The notes under the pieces are model-generated. The model was not told where the DNA came from and made no database searches. It worked only from the letters and a program-made list of their open reading frames with translations. Below, one piece after another: positions 41,679 to 51,048 of a DNA stretch of 64,000 nucleotides; position 1 is the stretch's first letter, and the number at the start of each line of letters is the position of its first letter. The DNA is from Desulfobacteraceae bacterium. GTDB lineage: Bacteria > Desulfobacterota > Desulfobacteria > Desulfobacterales > Desulfobacteraceae. The stretch spans positions 79,024 through 143,023 of the forward strand of contig JAAELK010000120.1 of assembly GCA_024226935.1 (NCBI GenBank), read 5' to 3'. The position numbers and the translations under genes were made by a program.

Positions 41679-42095
41679 ATGAAACTTTCACACGACGAAA
41701 TTAAAACAAGGCTTAAGGAATGGAACCTGGCCTGGGATAAGCACGATCTTGACAAAGTCATGGATCTCTTCCATGAAGATGTTTTTTTTGAAAACTGGAC
41801 AGGTGCCTATGTCAAAGGGAAAAAAAATTTAAGAAAAGTCTGGACTTCCTGGTTTGAAAACCACGGCAATTTCAGATTTTTAGAAGCAGAAACCTTTGTG
41901 GATGAGCAGGTACAAAAAGTATTATACCGCTGGGTGCTTGAATGGCCTTCAATGGAACCTGGCTTTGAAGACAGGCAGGAAATAAGAAAAGGCGTGGATG
42001 TAATCCATTTCAAGGATGGTAAAATCATTAACAAACTCACTTTTTCCAAGACAACCCTTGAAATTGATAATAAACGATATGCCATGCACCTTTGA
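41679..42095 (+). CDS. NTF2/SnoaL-like fold protein
   Basis: Of 138 aa from ATG 41679, which has AAGGAG 6 nt upstream. The pattern WNLAWDKHDLDKVMDLFHEDVFFENW, a conserved Trp-rich middle and VIHFKDGKIINK are characteristic of the SnoaL/ketosteroid-isomerase-like cone fold, a family of small enzymes and binding proteins. An in-frame TTG at 41535, also with a purine-rich site, would add 48 residues of unclear origin. Substrate unknown. It lies in the same direction as the che genes and converges with arsS. Confidence 0.75.
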   Translation: MKLSHDEIKTRLKEWNLAWDKHDLDKVMDLFHEDVFFENWTGAYVKGKKNLRKVWTSWFENHGNFRFLEAETFVDEQVQKVLYRWVLEWPSMEPGFEDRQEIRKGVDVIHFKDGKIINKLTFSKTTLEIDNKRYAMHL

Positions 42096-42141
42096 GACAA
42101 GATTTGCTTTTCAGCGCAAGGCATATCACCAAACAAAAAAC

Positions 42142-42184
42142 ACCAAGTTCCCTAACCGGAAACCTCAATGGAACCGCCTCAGGT
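42142..42184 (-). promoter_or_regulatory. Candidate bacterial SECIS element of arsS
   Basis: On the minus strand, ACC just before UGA can pair with GGU at the far end (42142-42144), and GGUUCC (42170-42175) pairs with GGAACU (42146-42151). The 18-nt top contains GA-GGUU-UC, i.e. an apical GGUU loop about 14 nt after the UGA. Bacterial SECIS elements have a GG-containing apical loop a similar distance after UGA. This was folded by eye only. Confidence 0.5.
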
Positions 42185-43141
42185 GAATCCGCTGCCGGCA
42201 GTGCAGGCGTAACAATGATTACCCACGGCAACCTCCTGATTATTAAAATTCATATTTGTCAAATCACCGATATGTGTTCTTAAATTGCCCTTGGGCAATC
42301 GAGCTGCCAGATTAAAATCACAATCGTAAAGATACCCGTCCCAGGATATCGAAATCAAATGACGACACATCAATCCGTCCAAGGTACATGGATTAAATTT
42401 TTCCCAGAGGGATTTCAGATAGGTCTCAAAAATTTCTTTTTTTTTCAACCAGGTTTCGAACCGTCCCAGGGGCATGTTGGCAAAGGTGAACAATCGATTG
42501 AAAACAATCCCCCATTTATCTTTGAGTACCCTGCGAAATCGTTTTTCCGCTACGGCCTGGGGGGTGGGCATGAACGCACCTGCCGGATTTGACACCAAAT
42601 CCAGAACAAGACTTGCATCCTTTTTCCCATACCCCATATCATTGAGCAGTTTTATAGCCTTAATGCTCTTATCAAACACCCCTTCCCCCCGTTGGCCCTC
42701 GGTTTGGGAAAGATTCAATGATGGCAGAGAAGCAACAATAGTTACCCTGTGTTTCACCAGCAAATCCAGTAGACCAGGATCATTGATATCATAGAGTGCA
42801 CTCAAGTTGGACCGTAACATCAGAGTATTGGTCAATCCGGCCATTTCCTCAATCAAAACCGGCAGATGGGGATTCATTTCAGGAGCCCCACCTGTGATAT
42901 CCACTACCTCACAGGCAGCCTTTTTTTGAAATTGGATCACCTGGTGGATGGTGGCAAGATCCATAAGTTCTTTTCGCCCAGGGCCCGCCGACAAATGACA
43001 ATGTTTACAAACCTGATTACATAAAAGACCCAGGTTTATCTGGCAGATGACCGTCTCTCCCCGTTTCAGGAAAAGACCATGATTCTTGAGGGTTTGATCA
43101 AAATCAGGAAAGCCACCCTCTTGTAAATTTTGAATTTCCAT
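42152..43141 (-). CDS. arsS: Arsenosugar biosynthesis radical SAM selenoprotein ArsS (UGA read as selenocysteine)
   Basis: Radical SAM enzyme with cluster motif CNQVCKHCHLSAGP near residue 41, DITGGAPEMN near 80, and C-terminal Cys residues (LMCRHL, DCDFN, HCYACTAGSGF). The frame meets TGA at 42179-42181 immediately after CTAGSGFT, then continues GGSIEVSG to a TAG at 42152. Family members have CTAGSGxxCGG or CTAGxGSSUGG here, so the UGA falls on the expected Cys/Sec position. The family (TIGR04167-type) is known to contain both forms. A candidate SECIS hairpin overlaps the UGA. The two genes upstream are an AhpD-like partner and an aminotransferase; arsM is not in view. Confidence 0.85.
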
Positions 43142-43160
43142 CGATCAAGGTTTTCCTGTT

Positions 43161-43493
43161 TTACATTGACATTTTTTCAGCTATATTTCTCATCTGAACT
43201 CCGTGGACCAGAGAGGCTCCACCCCGGATGGCCGTGGCCACATGAAGAGCTTCCGTCATTTCAGAAAGATTGGACCCTTTTTCAAGGCAACCTTTGGTAT
43301 AGGCATCAATACAATAAGGACACTGGATGGTATGGGCCACAGCCAGGGCTATCAGGGATTTTTCCCTTGCCGTGAGATCTCCTTCAGCAAAAACTTGCCC
43401 ATAGTATTCAAAAAAATTTTTAGCAAGTTCAGGGGCATCTTTCCCAACTTCTTCAAATTTTAACAGATCTTCCGGATTATAATAATTTTCCAT
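43161..43493 (-). CDS. AhpD/carboxymuconolactone decarboxylase-family protein of the arsenosugar locus
   Basis: Of 110 aa, a single CMD/AhpD-like domain with the redox motif CPYCIDAYTKGCLEKG near residue 60. Both cysteines are encoded as TGT, so this one is not a selenoprotein. The pattern KSLIALAVAHTIQCPYC with a following His-rich helix matches the peroxidase-like proteins that accompany ArsS (TIGR04169-type). It lies 19 bp before arsS on the same strand, with AAGGAAA before its ATG. Its biochemical role is not established. Confidence 0.85.
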   Translation of the reverse strand: MENYYNPEDLLKFEEVGKDAPELAKNFFEYYGQVFAEGDLTAREKSLIALAVAHTIQCPYCIDAYTKGCLEKGSNLSEMTEALHVATAIRGGASLVHGVQMRNIAEKMSM

Positions 43494-43508
43494 ACATAAT
43501 TTCCTTAT

Positions 43509-44681
43509 TTATTTTACACGATCAAAGGCTTTTTTAAACCCATCAAAAGAACCTTTAATAGTTTTTTCCGGCACCGCATAGGACAGCCTAAAAAAACCGG
43601 GCCCACCAAAACCTGTTCCGGGAACTGCCAAAATATTTTCTTGCTTCAGGAGATTAACAAACTCAAGGTCATCTTCAATGGGACTTTTTGGAAAAAGATA
43701 AAAGGCACCCTGGGGCACATCAAATTGATACCCGGCAGCAAAGAGTCCTTCACATAACATGTCCCGGCGTTTTTTATAAATATCAATATCCACGCTAACA
43801 CCCTGGAGCCGTCCCACCACCTGCTGGAAAAGCGCCGGCGCATTCACATACATCATGGTATTTGTCACCCCGGCCGCCCCGGCAATCATAGCTGCATCCT
43901 CGGCTTTGGGATGAATGGCAAGGTATCCGATTCGCTCCCCTGCCAGGGACAATTCCTTGGAATAGGAGCTAAGTATAATGGTATGGGGATACACATCAAA
44001 AACTGAAGGTACCTGGGCACCATAAACAAGCTTTCGATAAGGTTCATCAGAAATCAAATAGATACGTTTGCCAAACTTTTTACTGGCCTCTTCAAGCAGA
44101 TTTCCCAACCCCTCAAGTTCTTCTTTTGTATAAACGACTCCCGTAGGATTATTAGGAGAATTGATCAGCATTACCCTCGTATTTTTTGTAATGGCAGCTT
44201 GAATAGCAGCAAGATCCAGATGAAAATCTGCCAGGGAGGATACGGGTTTCAAATTTGCATTGGCCACAAAAGCATATTGATTATAGCCAACAAAATAAGG
44301 AGCAGATACCAAAATATCTTCTCCTGGGTTCAGCAATGCCCTCAGGGTGTCATTCAATGCTCCAGCGGCACCTGCAGTCATTATCACTAAATCCCGGGTA
44401 AGCCCTACATTAAACTCCTTATTCAAGTAATCAGCCACGGCCTGCCTCACTTGGGGATATCCTGGGTTAGGCATATATCCGTGGGTGGTATCATCATTAT
44501 TGATTAGTTCCAACAAAGTCTTTTTAACAACAGCCGGAGGGGGAACATCAGGATTACCAAGGGAAAAATCAAATACATTATCGGCCCCATATTTTTCTCT
44601 CAACCGCGCACCTTCTTCAAACATTTTTCGAATCATGGATGCGGATTCAACCATTTTCACCATCTTATCTGCAATCGGCAT
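43509..44681 (-). CDS. Class I/II pyridoxal-phosphate aminotransferase
   Basis: Of 390 aa, fold type I. The PLP-binding Lys is in SSYSKELSLAGERIGY near residue 237, the Asn in NSPNNPTGVVYTKEE near 175, and the Asp/Tyr in ISDEPYRKLVYG near 207. The start VFDFSLGNPDVPPP is typical of aspartate/aromatic aminotransferases. It precedes the AhpD-like gene and arsS by 15 bp, so it may be co-transcribed, but I cannot tell whether it belongs to the arsenosugar pathway. The ATG follows AGAGGAAA. Confidence 0.92.
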   Translation of the reverse strand: MPIADKMVKMVESASMIRKMFEEGARLREKYGADNVFDFSLGNPDVPPPAVVKKTLLELINNDDTTHGYMPNPGYPQVRQAVADYLNKEFNVGLTRDLVIMTAGAAGALNDTLRALLNPGEDILVSAPYFVGYNQYAFVANANLKPVSSLADFHLDLAAIQAAITKNTRVMLINSPNNPTGVVYTKEELEGLGNLLEEASKKFGKRIYLISDEPYRKLVYGAQVPSVFDVYPHTIILSSYSKELSLAGERIGYLAIHPKAEDAAMIAGAAGVTNTMMYVNAPALFQQVVGRLQGVSVDIDIYKKRRDMLCEGLFAAGYQFDVPQGAFYLFPKSPIEDDLEFVNLLKQENILAVPGTGFGGPGFFRLSYAVPEKTIKGSFDGFKKAFDRVK

Positions 44682-45133
44682 ATACTTTTCCTCTGAACTA
44701 GTAAATTAAAATAATTTCTACCATACCCTAAATTTTTCTTGATGAAAATAGCCCATTTAAAAACCGGCTTCAACTTTTAAATGGACATTTTTTAAATAAA
44801 AAGAACATAGAGGGATTGAAAATTATCCAATCCCCAGATTTTTACTCCAATGGATACTACCGGATATAATATTTAAACCGATAGATCACCGGAGAAAAAA
44901 GGGTTTTCATTCTCGCCAATACTCAGGTTGGTCATACTATATTTCCAATGTTTTTTTTAAAATTCATTTATCTTGATTTTAGGCAGCAAACCTTGCTTAA
45001 AAAATAATTCCGGCAGAAAAAAATAAATTTCTTGAATAAAAATTTCTTTTATGTCAAGAATTTCCTAATAGAGATGTTCAATTAATTCTTATTTACAATT
45101 CATATAGCGCTAATATTTCAGGGAGGAATACCG
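44682..45133. other. 452-bp AT-rich intergenic region before the nuclease gene
   Basis: No gene is supported. TTCTTGA (45029-45035) and TCAAGAA (45054-45060) form a 7-bp inverted repeat with an 18-nt spacer about 75 bp upstream of the nuclease start, a possible operator. A small palindrome TAGCGCTA lies at about 45106. The region holds promoters for both divergent genes by position, but I could not define them. Confidence 0.5.
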
Positions 45134-46984
45134 TTGAACTTAATAAAAGTGCTTAGTAAAGTAAATCAAATTGAAAAAATATCTTTTTTAAAAATATTAG
45201 ATAAGTATAGCGAAACAAATAGAGAGAAAAATCCAAAAATTGATAAAATTTTATCCGATAGTAATAATATTCTTAAAAAAGCAGAAGATATCAATATTGT
45301 TCAATTATTCAACTTGCTTAGAAATGAATACACAGAACATTTAAAACATGGCATCAAATTTAGTAACTTCCAAATAGAGTTGATCGTTGAAATTTTTATT
45401 CGAGATGGGAATCAAATGATGTCTCGTGACTGGTTCGATAAATTATACAAAAAATCATTAAATAATCTCAATAACCAGATCAAGTCGATGAAATCACAAA
45501 TAACTAATGAAACAGCGAACATATCACCAGAAAGAAAACGAGATTATATAATCTTCAAAAATTGCGTTAATACTGCCTATACTAATGATATAGAAATCAA
45601 CCGAGAACAACAGATAACATGGAAGGAAAAAACAATTCTTCACACATTATCAAAAAATCTTGATCTGTCGAGTGAAGAAGACAAAGCTATTACCTACTCG
45701 ATAATACCACCTGAAAAGTATAATGTTGAAGATGTTATAAATGAATTAAAAGAAACAGGAATTGTCTTTTTCAATCGTAAATCCAATACCATATTTATCC
45801 CCGATGAAATAATATATATTCTTAGAAAAATTTTAGAGATAGAGCTACCTTTCAAATATTTGCGCAGAATCTTAAAACATCTTAAAGACCCTGAAATCAA
45901 TTTAATTGCTAAAAAACACGGCATTGACAAAAAAATTTCAAGAATTGACAAAATCAATGCCATATTAAATCAAGGTGTCAACGTCACGTCATTACTTAGC
46001 AATGATATATTTCAAGATAAAGTGACTAAAAATGATAGAGCAAAAAGGGTTCAAGAACTTATCAAAAAAGATTTAGATATTTCGGTGCCAAAACTCGGAA
46101 GATCATTAGAAGAAAAAATTTATATTTTATTAGATTATCTTAGAAATCAAGAAAAAGAAGATTCAATATCATTATCCAAAGATGGCTTGGATAAATTAAT
46201 ATCATTGCTTGTTAAATTCAAACCGGATTTAAACAAAACAATAAAGGCAGAGTTTGAGCTTCAAGAAGATGAAGTTATACAGGCAGACATTCTTACCGAT
46301 TATGGCATTGGTCCAAGAGACATATTATATCTTCTGTCCAAAAAAGAACTAATTGAATTTTCAAAATACAATAAAATTAACTCCAGGGGTAATAACGTAT
46401 TAAATATTATAAATAATTTCCGAAATATTCAGGATCTATACTTTGATAATTATGTCGAAATTGGTTGCCGTGATATAAATTCACTTAAAGATAAAGGGCT
46501 TGTGATTAAAGAAAGTGAATTGGGCTCACTCTATGAAAAGCTGACTAAAGATCTATTCAGAAAATTGGGCTTTGATGTTGATGAAAAATTGAGAGCCAAG
46601 ATAAATACCGCAAGATCAAAAATGGATATTCTCATAAATTTAGGTAATAAAGATGTTATTATCATTGAATGCAAGACTATTAAAGACAAAGATTACAATA
46701 AATTCACAACAGTATCTCGACAGCTTAAATCTTATGAGGCACTATGTAAAAAAAATGGATATCATGTAAACCAAGTCCTTATCGTCTCAAATGATTTTAC
46801 AGAAGATTTTATAGGAGAATGTGAATACGAATATGATATTGGTATTTCGCTCTTAACTTCCAGTGATTTACTCAAAATTTACGAAGGCCTTAAAGAATCT
46901 CACCTAGGAGAATTGCCTGTAAGGCTTATAACTAGAGGTGGTGCTCTTAATGGAGATAGAATAGTAAAAGCTTTGAGTCGATGA
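45134..46984 (+). CDS. Unassigned protein with C-terminal PD-(D/E)XK (Mrr-like) nuclease domain
   Basis: Of 616 aa, Lys/Asn/Ile-rich and clearly more A+T-rich than its neighbours. The last 150 residues carry restriction-endonuclease-like motifs: Glu in LYEKLTKDLFRKLGF near 476, Asp in SKMDILINLG near 500, and ECKTIKDKD near 516, followed by SRQLKSY. The first 460 residues are mainly helical and match nothing I recognise; SIIPPEKYNVEDVINELKETG could be a winged-helix segment. TTG start with strong GGGAGGA. Neighbours are metabolic and no methylase or helicase is adjacent, so a classic restriction system is unlikely; a solitary defence or repair nuclease is possible. Confidence 0.7.
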   Translation: MNLIKVLSKVNQIEKISFLKILDKYSETNREKNPKIDKILSDSNNILKKAEDINIVQLFNLLRNEYTEHLKHGIKFSNFQIELIVEIFIRDGNQMMSRDWFDKLYKKSLNNLNNQIKSMKSQITNETANISPERKRDYIIFKNCVNTAYTNDIEINREQQITWKEKTILHTLSKNLDLSSEEDKAITYSIIPPEKYNVEDVINELKETGIVFFNRKSNTIFIPDEIIYILRKILEIELPFKYLRRILKHLKDPEINLIAKKHGIDKKISRIDKINAILNQGVNVTSLLSNDIFQDKVTKNDRAKRVQELIKKDLDISVPKLGRSLEEKIYILLDYLRNQEKEDSISLSKDGLDKLISLLVKFKPDLNKTIKAEFELQEDEVIQADILTDYGIGPRDILYLLSKKELIEFSKYNKINSRGNNVLNIINNFRNIQDLYFDNYVEIGCRDINSLKDKGLVIKESELGSLYEKLTKDLFRKLGFDVDEKLRAKINTARSKMDILINLGNKDVIIIECKTIKDKDYNKFTTVSRQLKSYEALCKKNGYHVNQVLIVSNDFTEDFIGECEYEYDIGISLLTSSDLLKIYEGLKESHLGELPVRLITRGGALNGDRIVKALSR

Positions 46985-47082
46985 TAAGATTAAAATAAGA
47001 AAATACTCTTATTAAAGGGTCTATTCTTTGAATATAAACACCATCCAGAAACTATCTAATACGGAATGTGTCAGGAGTTCAA

Positions 47083-49548
47083 ATGAAGCAGATTCGCAAA
47101 TTGATATTATATCCCATCACTATTCTGGTTGCAGCTATTATTCTTCTCGGAGGCGGTACCTGGATTTATCTTACCCGTCAATTGCCTGATATTGATGCCA
47201 CACTTGTAACCTCCCAGGTGAAAGAAAAAACCCGGATTATTCGTGACAAATGGGGTGTGCCCCATATCCAGGCGGCCAACGGTGATGATGCTTATTTTGC
47301 CCTTGGTTTTACAACGGCCCAGGACAGACTTTTTCAAATGGAATTACAAAGACGCCTTGCCAAGGGAGAGTTGGCACAAATTTTCGGCCCGGGCCTTTTA
47401 AGTATAGATAAGATGTTTTCCACCCTCATGCTCAAACAACGGGCTGAAGACTACCTGGCCCAAGAAAAAAACATTAATCATCAGGCACTTCAATTTCTGG
47501 ATGCCTTTCTCAGAGGAATCAATTATTTTATTACCACTGGCCCTTTGCCGGTGGAATATACACTGCTTGGATTTAAACCAAAACCTTTCACCCGCCTGGA
47601 CACTATCAGCATGTTAGGATATGTTGCCTATTCTTTTGCCGATGGAATTAAACGCGATTCCCTTTACACAATTTTAGAGCCATACCTGACTGTCAATGAT
47701 CTTAAGATGGTATTCCCGGACTATGCCCTGGAAAACAAAGTCTCTATTATGGAACCCACAGGCCCCTCTCCCATTGCCCAACCACGAACACAAAAAGCTT
47801 TAAAAAAACTATCAGGAAAGGCCTTTGCAGGACTTACCACCCCCTTACAAAATATCTTAAATCAAGCGGCACAAATTGTTCCCGCCTTTACCGGCAGCAA
47901 CTCCTGGGTTCTGGCACCCACCAGAAGCAAAAACGGGCATGCACTATTGGCAAATGATCCCCATATAGGTATTGCCAACCCCGGTGTCTGGTATGAAGCC
48001 CATGTCCAATACCCGGGATATGAGAATTACGGATATCATCTACCCTTGATGCCCTTTCCCATGTTGGCCCATAACAAAATCAAAGCCTGGGCCATAACAA
48101 TGTTTGAAAATGATGATCTGGACTTGTATGGGGAAACCTTTCATCCGGATAATCCCACCCTTGTCAAATTCAAAGGGGAATGGACACAAATTAAAACTAT
48201 CACCAAAAACATAAAAGTAAAGGGAGAATCCGACAAAACCCTAACCATCAGAATCACTCCCCACGGCCCTGTCATCAGTGATTTCATAAAAGGGTATGAA
48301 GGCACTCCTGTATCCATATCCTGGGTATATCACAAGATGGACAATCCTATTTTAGATGTAGTATTTGAAATGGGCAAAGCCACAAATATGACCCAATTTC
48401 GACAGGCCGTATCCAAACTTGCAGCCCCCGGTTTAAACATCTCCTATATTGATCACAAGGGTAATATCGCCTGGTGGGCAGCCGGACGCCTGCCAATTCG
48501 CCCTTCCCATGTCAGCGGCAAAAAAATACACGACGGAAGTTCGGGAAAAGATGAAGCCTTAGGTTATCTTCCCTTTGAATCCAATCCCCACCTGGTCAAT
48601 CCGGATAACGGCATAATTATTACGGCTAATAATCAGGCCACATTTAAACCCATTGATCCCATTGGAATTTTAAGTGGTTATTTCAGACCGTCGGACCGGG
48701 CAGCCAGAATCTACGAATTGCTAAATCAAAAAGAAAAATGGAGCTTGGAAGAATTTAAAAAGATTCAGACCGATTCCAAGATTTATGCAGGCACCCAGAT
48801 GACAACAAACATCCTTGCCATACTGGACTCCCAAAAAACAACTTTTACCAGGGATGAACAAAAGGCCTTTATTGCACTCAAATCCTGGGATGGATTTATG
48901 AAAACCCAGACCATTGGAGGAACCGTTTTTCAATTCACCATTTATCATATTTTAAAACAAACCCTGGAACCCCACATTGGATCAGAAAATTTAAAAACCT
49001 ATCTCAACCTGGTGGATCATTGGGATTTTTTAAAACAAATATTAAAAACAGCCTCCCCCCCCATTACAGGAACTAATCCCAGTTTAACACCCCAAAAACG
49101 GGATACCATTATCTTGAATGGCTTTAAAAATGCCGTAACCGAAATCACAACAAACCTGGGAACCAATGAGAAGAACTGGACATGGGGATCTGTTCACACC
49201 ATTGAATATGTCCATCCCATCGGCAAAAAAAAACCCTTCAACCTCCTATTTAATGTGGGCCCTTTTCCAAGTCCTGCAGAATTTACAGCTATTAATAAAC
49301 TCAAATCAAAGACAGGAGACCATAACTATAAAGTTTCATCCCTGCCCTCTACCCGGCGGCTTATTGATTGCAATGATCCCAAAGAATCATGGAGCATTAT
49401 TCCAACGGGTAATTCAGGAAATTTTATGAGTAATTTTTATGATGACCAGGCAAAGATGTTTATCAAAGACAAATACCGCCGTATTATTTTCACCAAAGAT
49501 GAGATTCAAAAGGAGAGTTCCCATATACTTAGTTTATTACCTGAGTAA
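47083..49548 (+). CDS. Penicillin acylase family protein (Ntn hydrolase)
   Basis: Of 821 aa. N-terminal signal/anchor helix (about 3-25), A-chain motif RIIRDKWGVPHIQAAN near residue 50, and the autoprocessing/nucleophile Ser in FTGSNSWVLAPTRS near 273, after which the mature B chain begins. LLANDPHIG and later Asn residues complete the family pattern. Substrates range from penicillins to acyl-homoserine lactones and lipopeptides and cannot be told here. The ATG at 47083 follows AGGAG; a GTG 15 nt earlier is less likely. Confidence 0.93.
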   Translation: MKQIRKLILYPITILVAAIILLGGGTWIYLTRQLPDIDATLVTSQVKEKTRIIRDKWGVPHIQAANGDDAYFALGFTTAQDRLFQMELQRRLAKGELAQIFGPGLLSIDKMFSTLMLKQRAEDYLAQEKNINHQALQFLDAFLRGINYFITTGPLPVEYTLLGFKPKPFTRLDTISMLGYVAYSFADGIKRDSLYTILEPYLTVNDLKMVFPDYALENKVSIMEPTGPSPIAQPRTQKALKKLSGKAFAGLTTPLQNILNQAAQIVPAFTGSNSWVLAPTRSKNGHALLANDPHIGIANPGVWYEAHVQYPGYENYGYHLPLMPFPMLAHNKIKAWAITMFENDDLDLYGETFHPDNPTLVKFKGEWTQIKTITKNIKVKGESDKTLTIRITPHGPVISDFIKGYEGTPVSISWVYHKMDNPILDVVFEMGKATNMTQFRQAVSKLAAPGLNISYIDHKGNIAWWAAGRLPIRPSHVSGKKIHDGSSGKDEALGYLPFESNPHLVNPDNGIIITANNQATFKPIDPIGILSGYFRPSDRAARIYELLNQKEKWSLEEFKKIQTDSKIYAGTQMTTNILAILDSQKTTFTRDEQKAFIALKSWDGFMKTQTIGGTVFQFTIYHILKQTLEPHIGSENLKTYLNLVDHWDFLKQILKTASPPITGTNPSLTPQKRDTIILNGFKNAVTEITTNLGTNEKNWTWGSVHTIEYVHPIGKKKPFNLLFNVGPFPSPAEFTAINKLKSKTGDHNYKVSSLPSTRRLIDCNDPKESWSIIPTGNSGNFMSNFYDDQAKMFIKDKYRRIIFTKDEIQKESSHILSLLPE

Positions 49549-49555
49549 AAACATA

Positions 49556-49584
49556 TTGACTTAAATTCATTCTTGTCCTAAAAA
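49556..49584 (+). promoter_or_regulatory. Candidate promoter for the RND pump genes
   Basis: TTGACT (49556-49561), a 17-bp spacer and TAAAAA (49579-49584) in the gap between the penicillin acylase and the RND adaptor. The -10 matches only four of six positions. Confidence 0.3.
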
Positions 49585-49692
49585 CTTCTAAGCACCCTTG
49601 GCAATGGGGATCTTATCTAACTACTTCATCTATTATGACTGGTCAGACAGGATCCCTTTACATTTATTTCTAACCCCAAAATAGGAAAACCC

Positions 49693-51048
49693 GTGACAAC
49701 CTTAAAAAAGTTAGTAATCATTCTTCCCATCCTCTGTGGAATAGGGCTATTTGCTATAATGAAATATACTAAGCAAGCACCTGTCCGCCCCGGCAACAAA
49801 GAACGGGTTCAAATAGTCCGGGTAATTTCCCTGGAAAAAACCCAGGTGATTCCCCGGACTACCGGTTATGGATATGTAAAGCCGGATCATACCTGGGAAG
49901 CTATTCCAGAAGTCAGCGGGAAAATTGTCTTTATGAATCCAAACCTGAAAAAAGGACATTTTGTTAAGAAAGGGGAATTGCTATTCAAAATCGATACTAC
50001 CACCTATGGATTGGCTGAAAAACGAGGGGAAGCGGATCTGATGAATGTAGATGCCCAGCTCAGAGAACTTGCCCAGACACAAAAAAATACCCGACGTCTT
50101 CTGTCCATCGAAAAAAAATCCATGGCAAGTGCTGCCCAGGAACTGAAACGAAAACAAGAACTCTTCAATAAAGAGTATATTTCCGCCTCTGACCTGGAAA
50201 AAGAAGAAAGAAATTTTTTGTCCCATCAGACGGCGGTGAATAACCTTCAAAACACCCTGGACCTGATCCCTTCCCAGAAAAAATCATTACAGGCCCTGAA
50301 AAAATCTGGGGAATCCACAATGACACAACGACGACTGGATGTGGCCAAAACAGAAGTTTTTGCCCCTTTTAACGGCCGGCTCTCGGCTGTAAATATCGAA
50401 CTTCATCAATTTGCAACGGCCGGAACCATATTGGTTCAGGCCGAAAGTATTGACAGGGTTGAAATACCGGTTCAGTTGACCCCTGACAAATTTTTTAGAC
50501 TCATCCCCAAAAAACAAATTCCTTTTTTGACAGATATAACAGACATGGAAAGCATTCGAAAAGCAATTGCTATTAAGGCAAAAGTAAGGCTTCCCCTGGG
50601 CGAAAGCCGTCAAATTGAGTGGGAAGGACAATTTTCACGAACCAGTGAATCCATGGATCTTAAGACCGGTGCTCTCACCGTCTATATCACCGTGGACAAC
50701 CCCTATAAAAATGTACTCCCCGGAGTTCGCCCCCCCCTGGTCACCAATATGTATGTGACGGTAAAACTTTTGGGACAACCGATCCCAGACAGGTTTATTA
50801 TCCCCAGAAGTGCAGTTCATGAGGGAAAAATCTACCTGTGTACCAAGGAAAACAAGCTTGAAATAAGGCCGATTAAGATTGATTTTCAAATGGAGGATAT
50901 CACCGTAGTTGCCACAGGAGTTGAACCAGGACAAATTCTGGTGCTCACCGACCTGATTCCAGCTGTGGAAGGAATGCGCTTAAAACCTATCCAGGCAGAT
51001 GATACAACCAGACAATTACAGCATATGGCCCTTGGGGAGACATTATAA
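49693..51048 (+). CDS. RND efflux periplasmic adaptor (membrane fusion protein)
   Basis: Of 451 aa. N-terminal anchor (about 4-24), barrel-sandwich halves (IPEVSGKIVFMNPNLKKGHFVKKGELLFKID near residue 75 and VFAPFNGRLSAVNIELHQFA near 222) around a long coiled-coil hairpin (about 105-215), then beta-barrel and membrane-proximal domains. GTG start. It overlaps the permease by one base (TAATG). No TolC-type outer-membrane channel is adjacent. Confidence 0.93.
   Translation: MTTLKKLVIILPILCGIGLFAIMKYTKQAPVRPGNKERVQIVRVISLEKTQVIPRTTGYGYVKPDHTWEAIPEVSGKIVFMNPNLKKGHFVKKGELLFKIDTTTYGLAEKRGEADLMNVDAQLRELAQTQKNTRRLLSIEKKSMASAAQELKRKQELFNKEYISASDLEKEERNFLSHQTAVNNLQNTLDLIPSQKKSLQALKKSGESTMTQRRLDVAKTEVFAPFNGRLSAVNIELHQFATAGTILVQAESIDRVEIPVQLTPDKFFRLIPKKQIPFLTDITDMESIRKAIAIKAKVRLPLGESRQIEWEGQFSRTSESMDLKTGALTVYITVDNPYKNVLPGVRPPLVTNMYVTVKLLGQPIPDRFIIPRSAVHEGKIYLCTKENKLEIRPIKIDFQMEDITVVATGVEPGQILVLTDLIPAVEGMRLKPIQADDTTRQLQHMALGETL

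Noticed and set aside
42179..43141. arsS ending at the TGA as a normal stop
   Set aside because: The UGA lies exactly at the family Cys/Sec position and is followed by the conserved GG; the read-through frame ends a few codons later.
43161..43493. Selenocysteine in the AhpD-like CxxC
   Set aside because: Both positions are TGT cysteine codons and the frame has no internal UGA.
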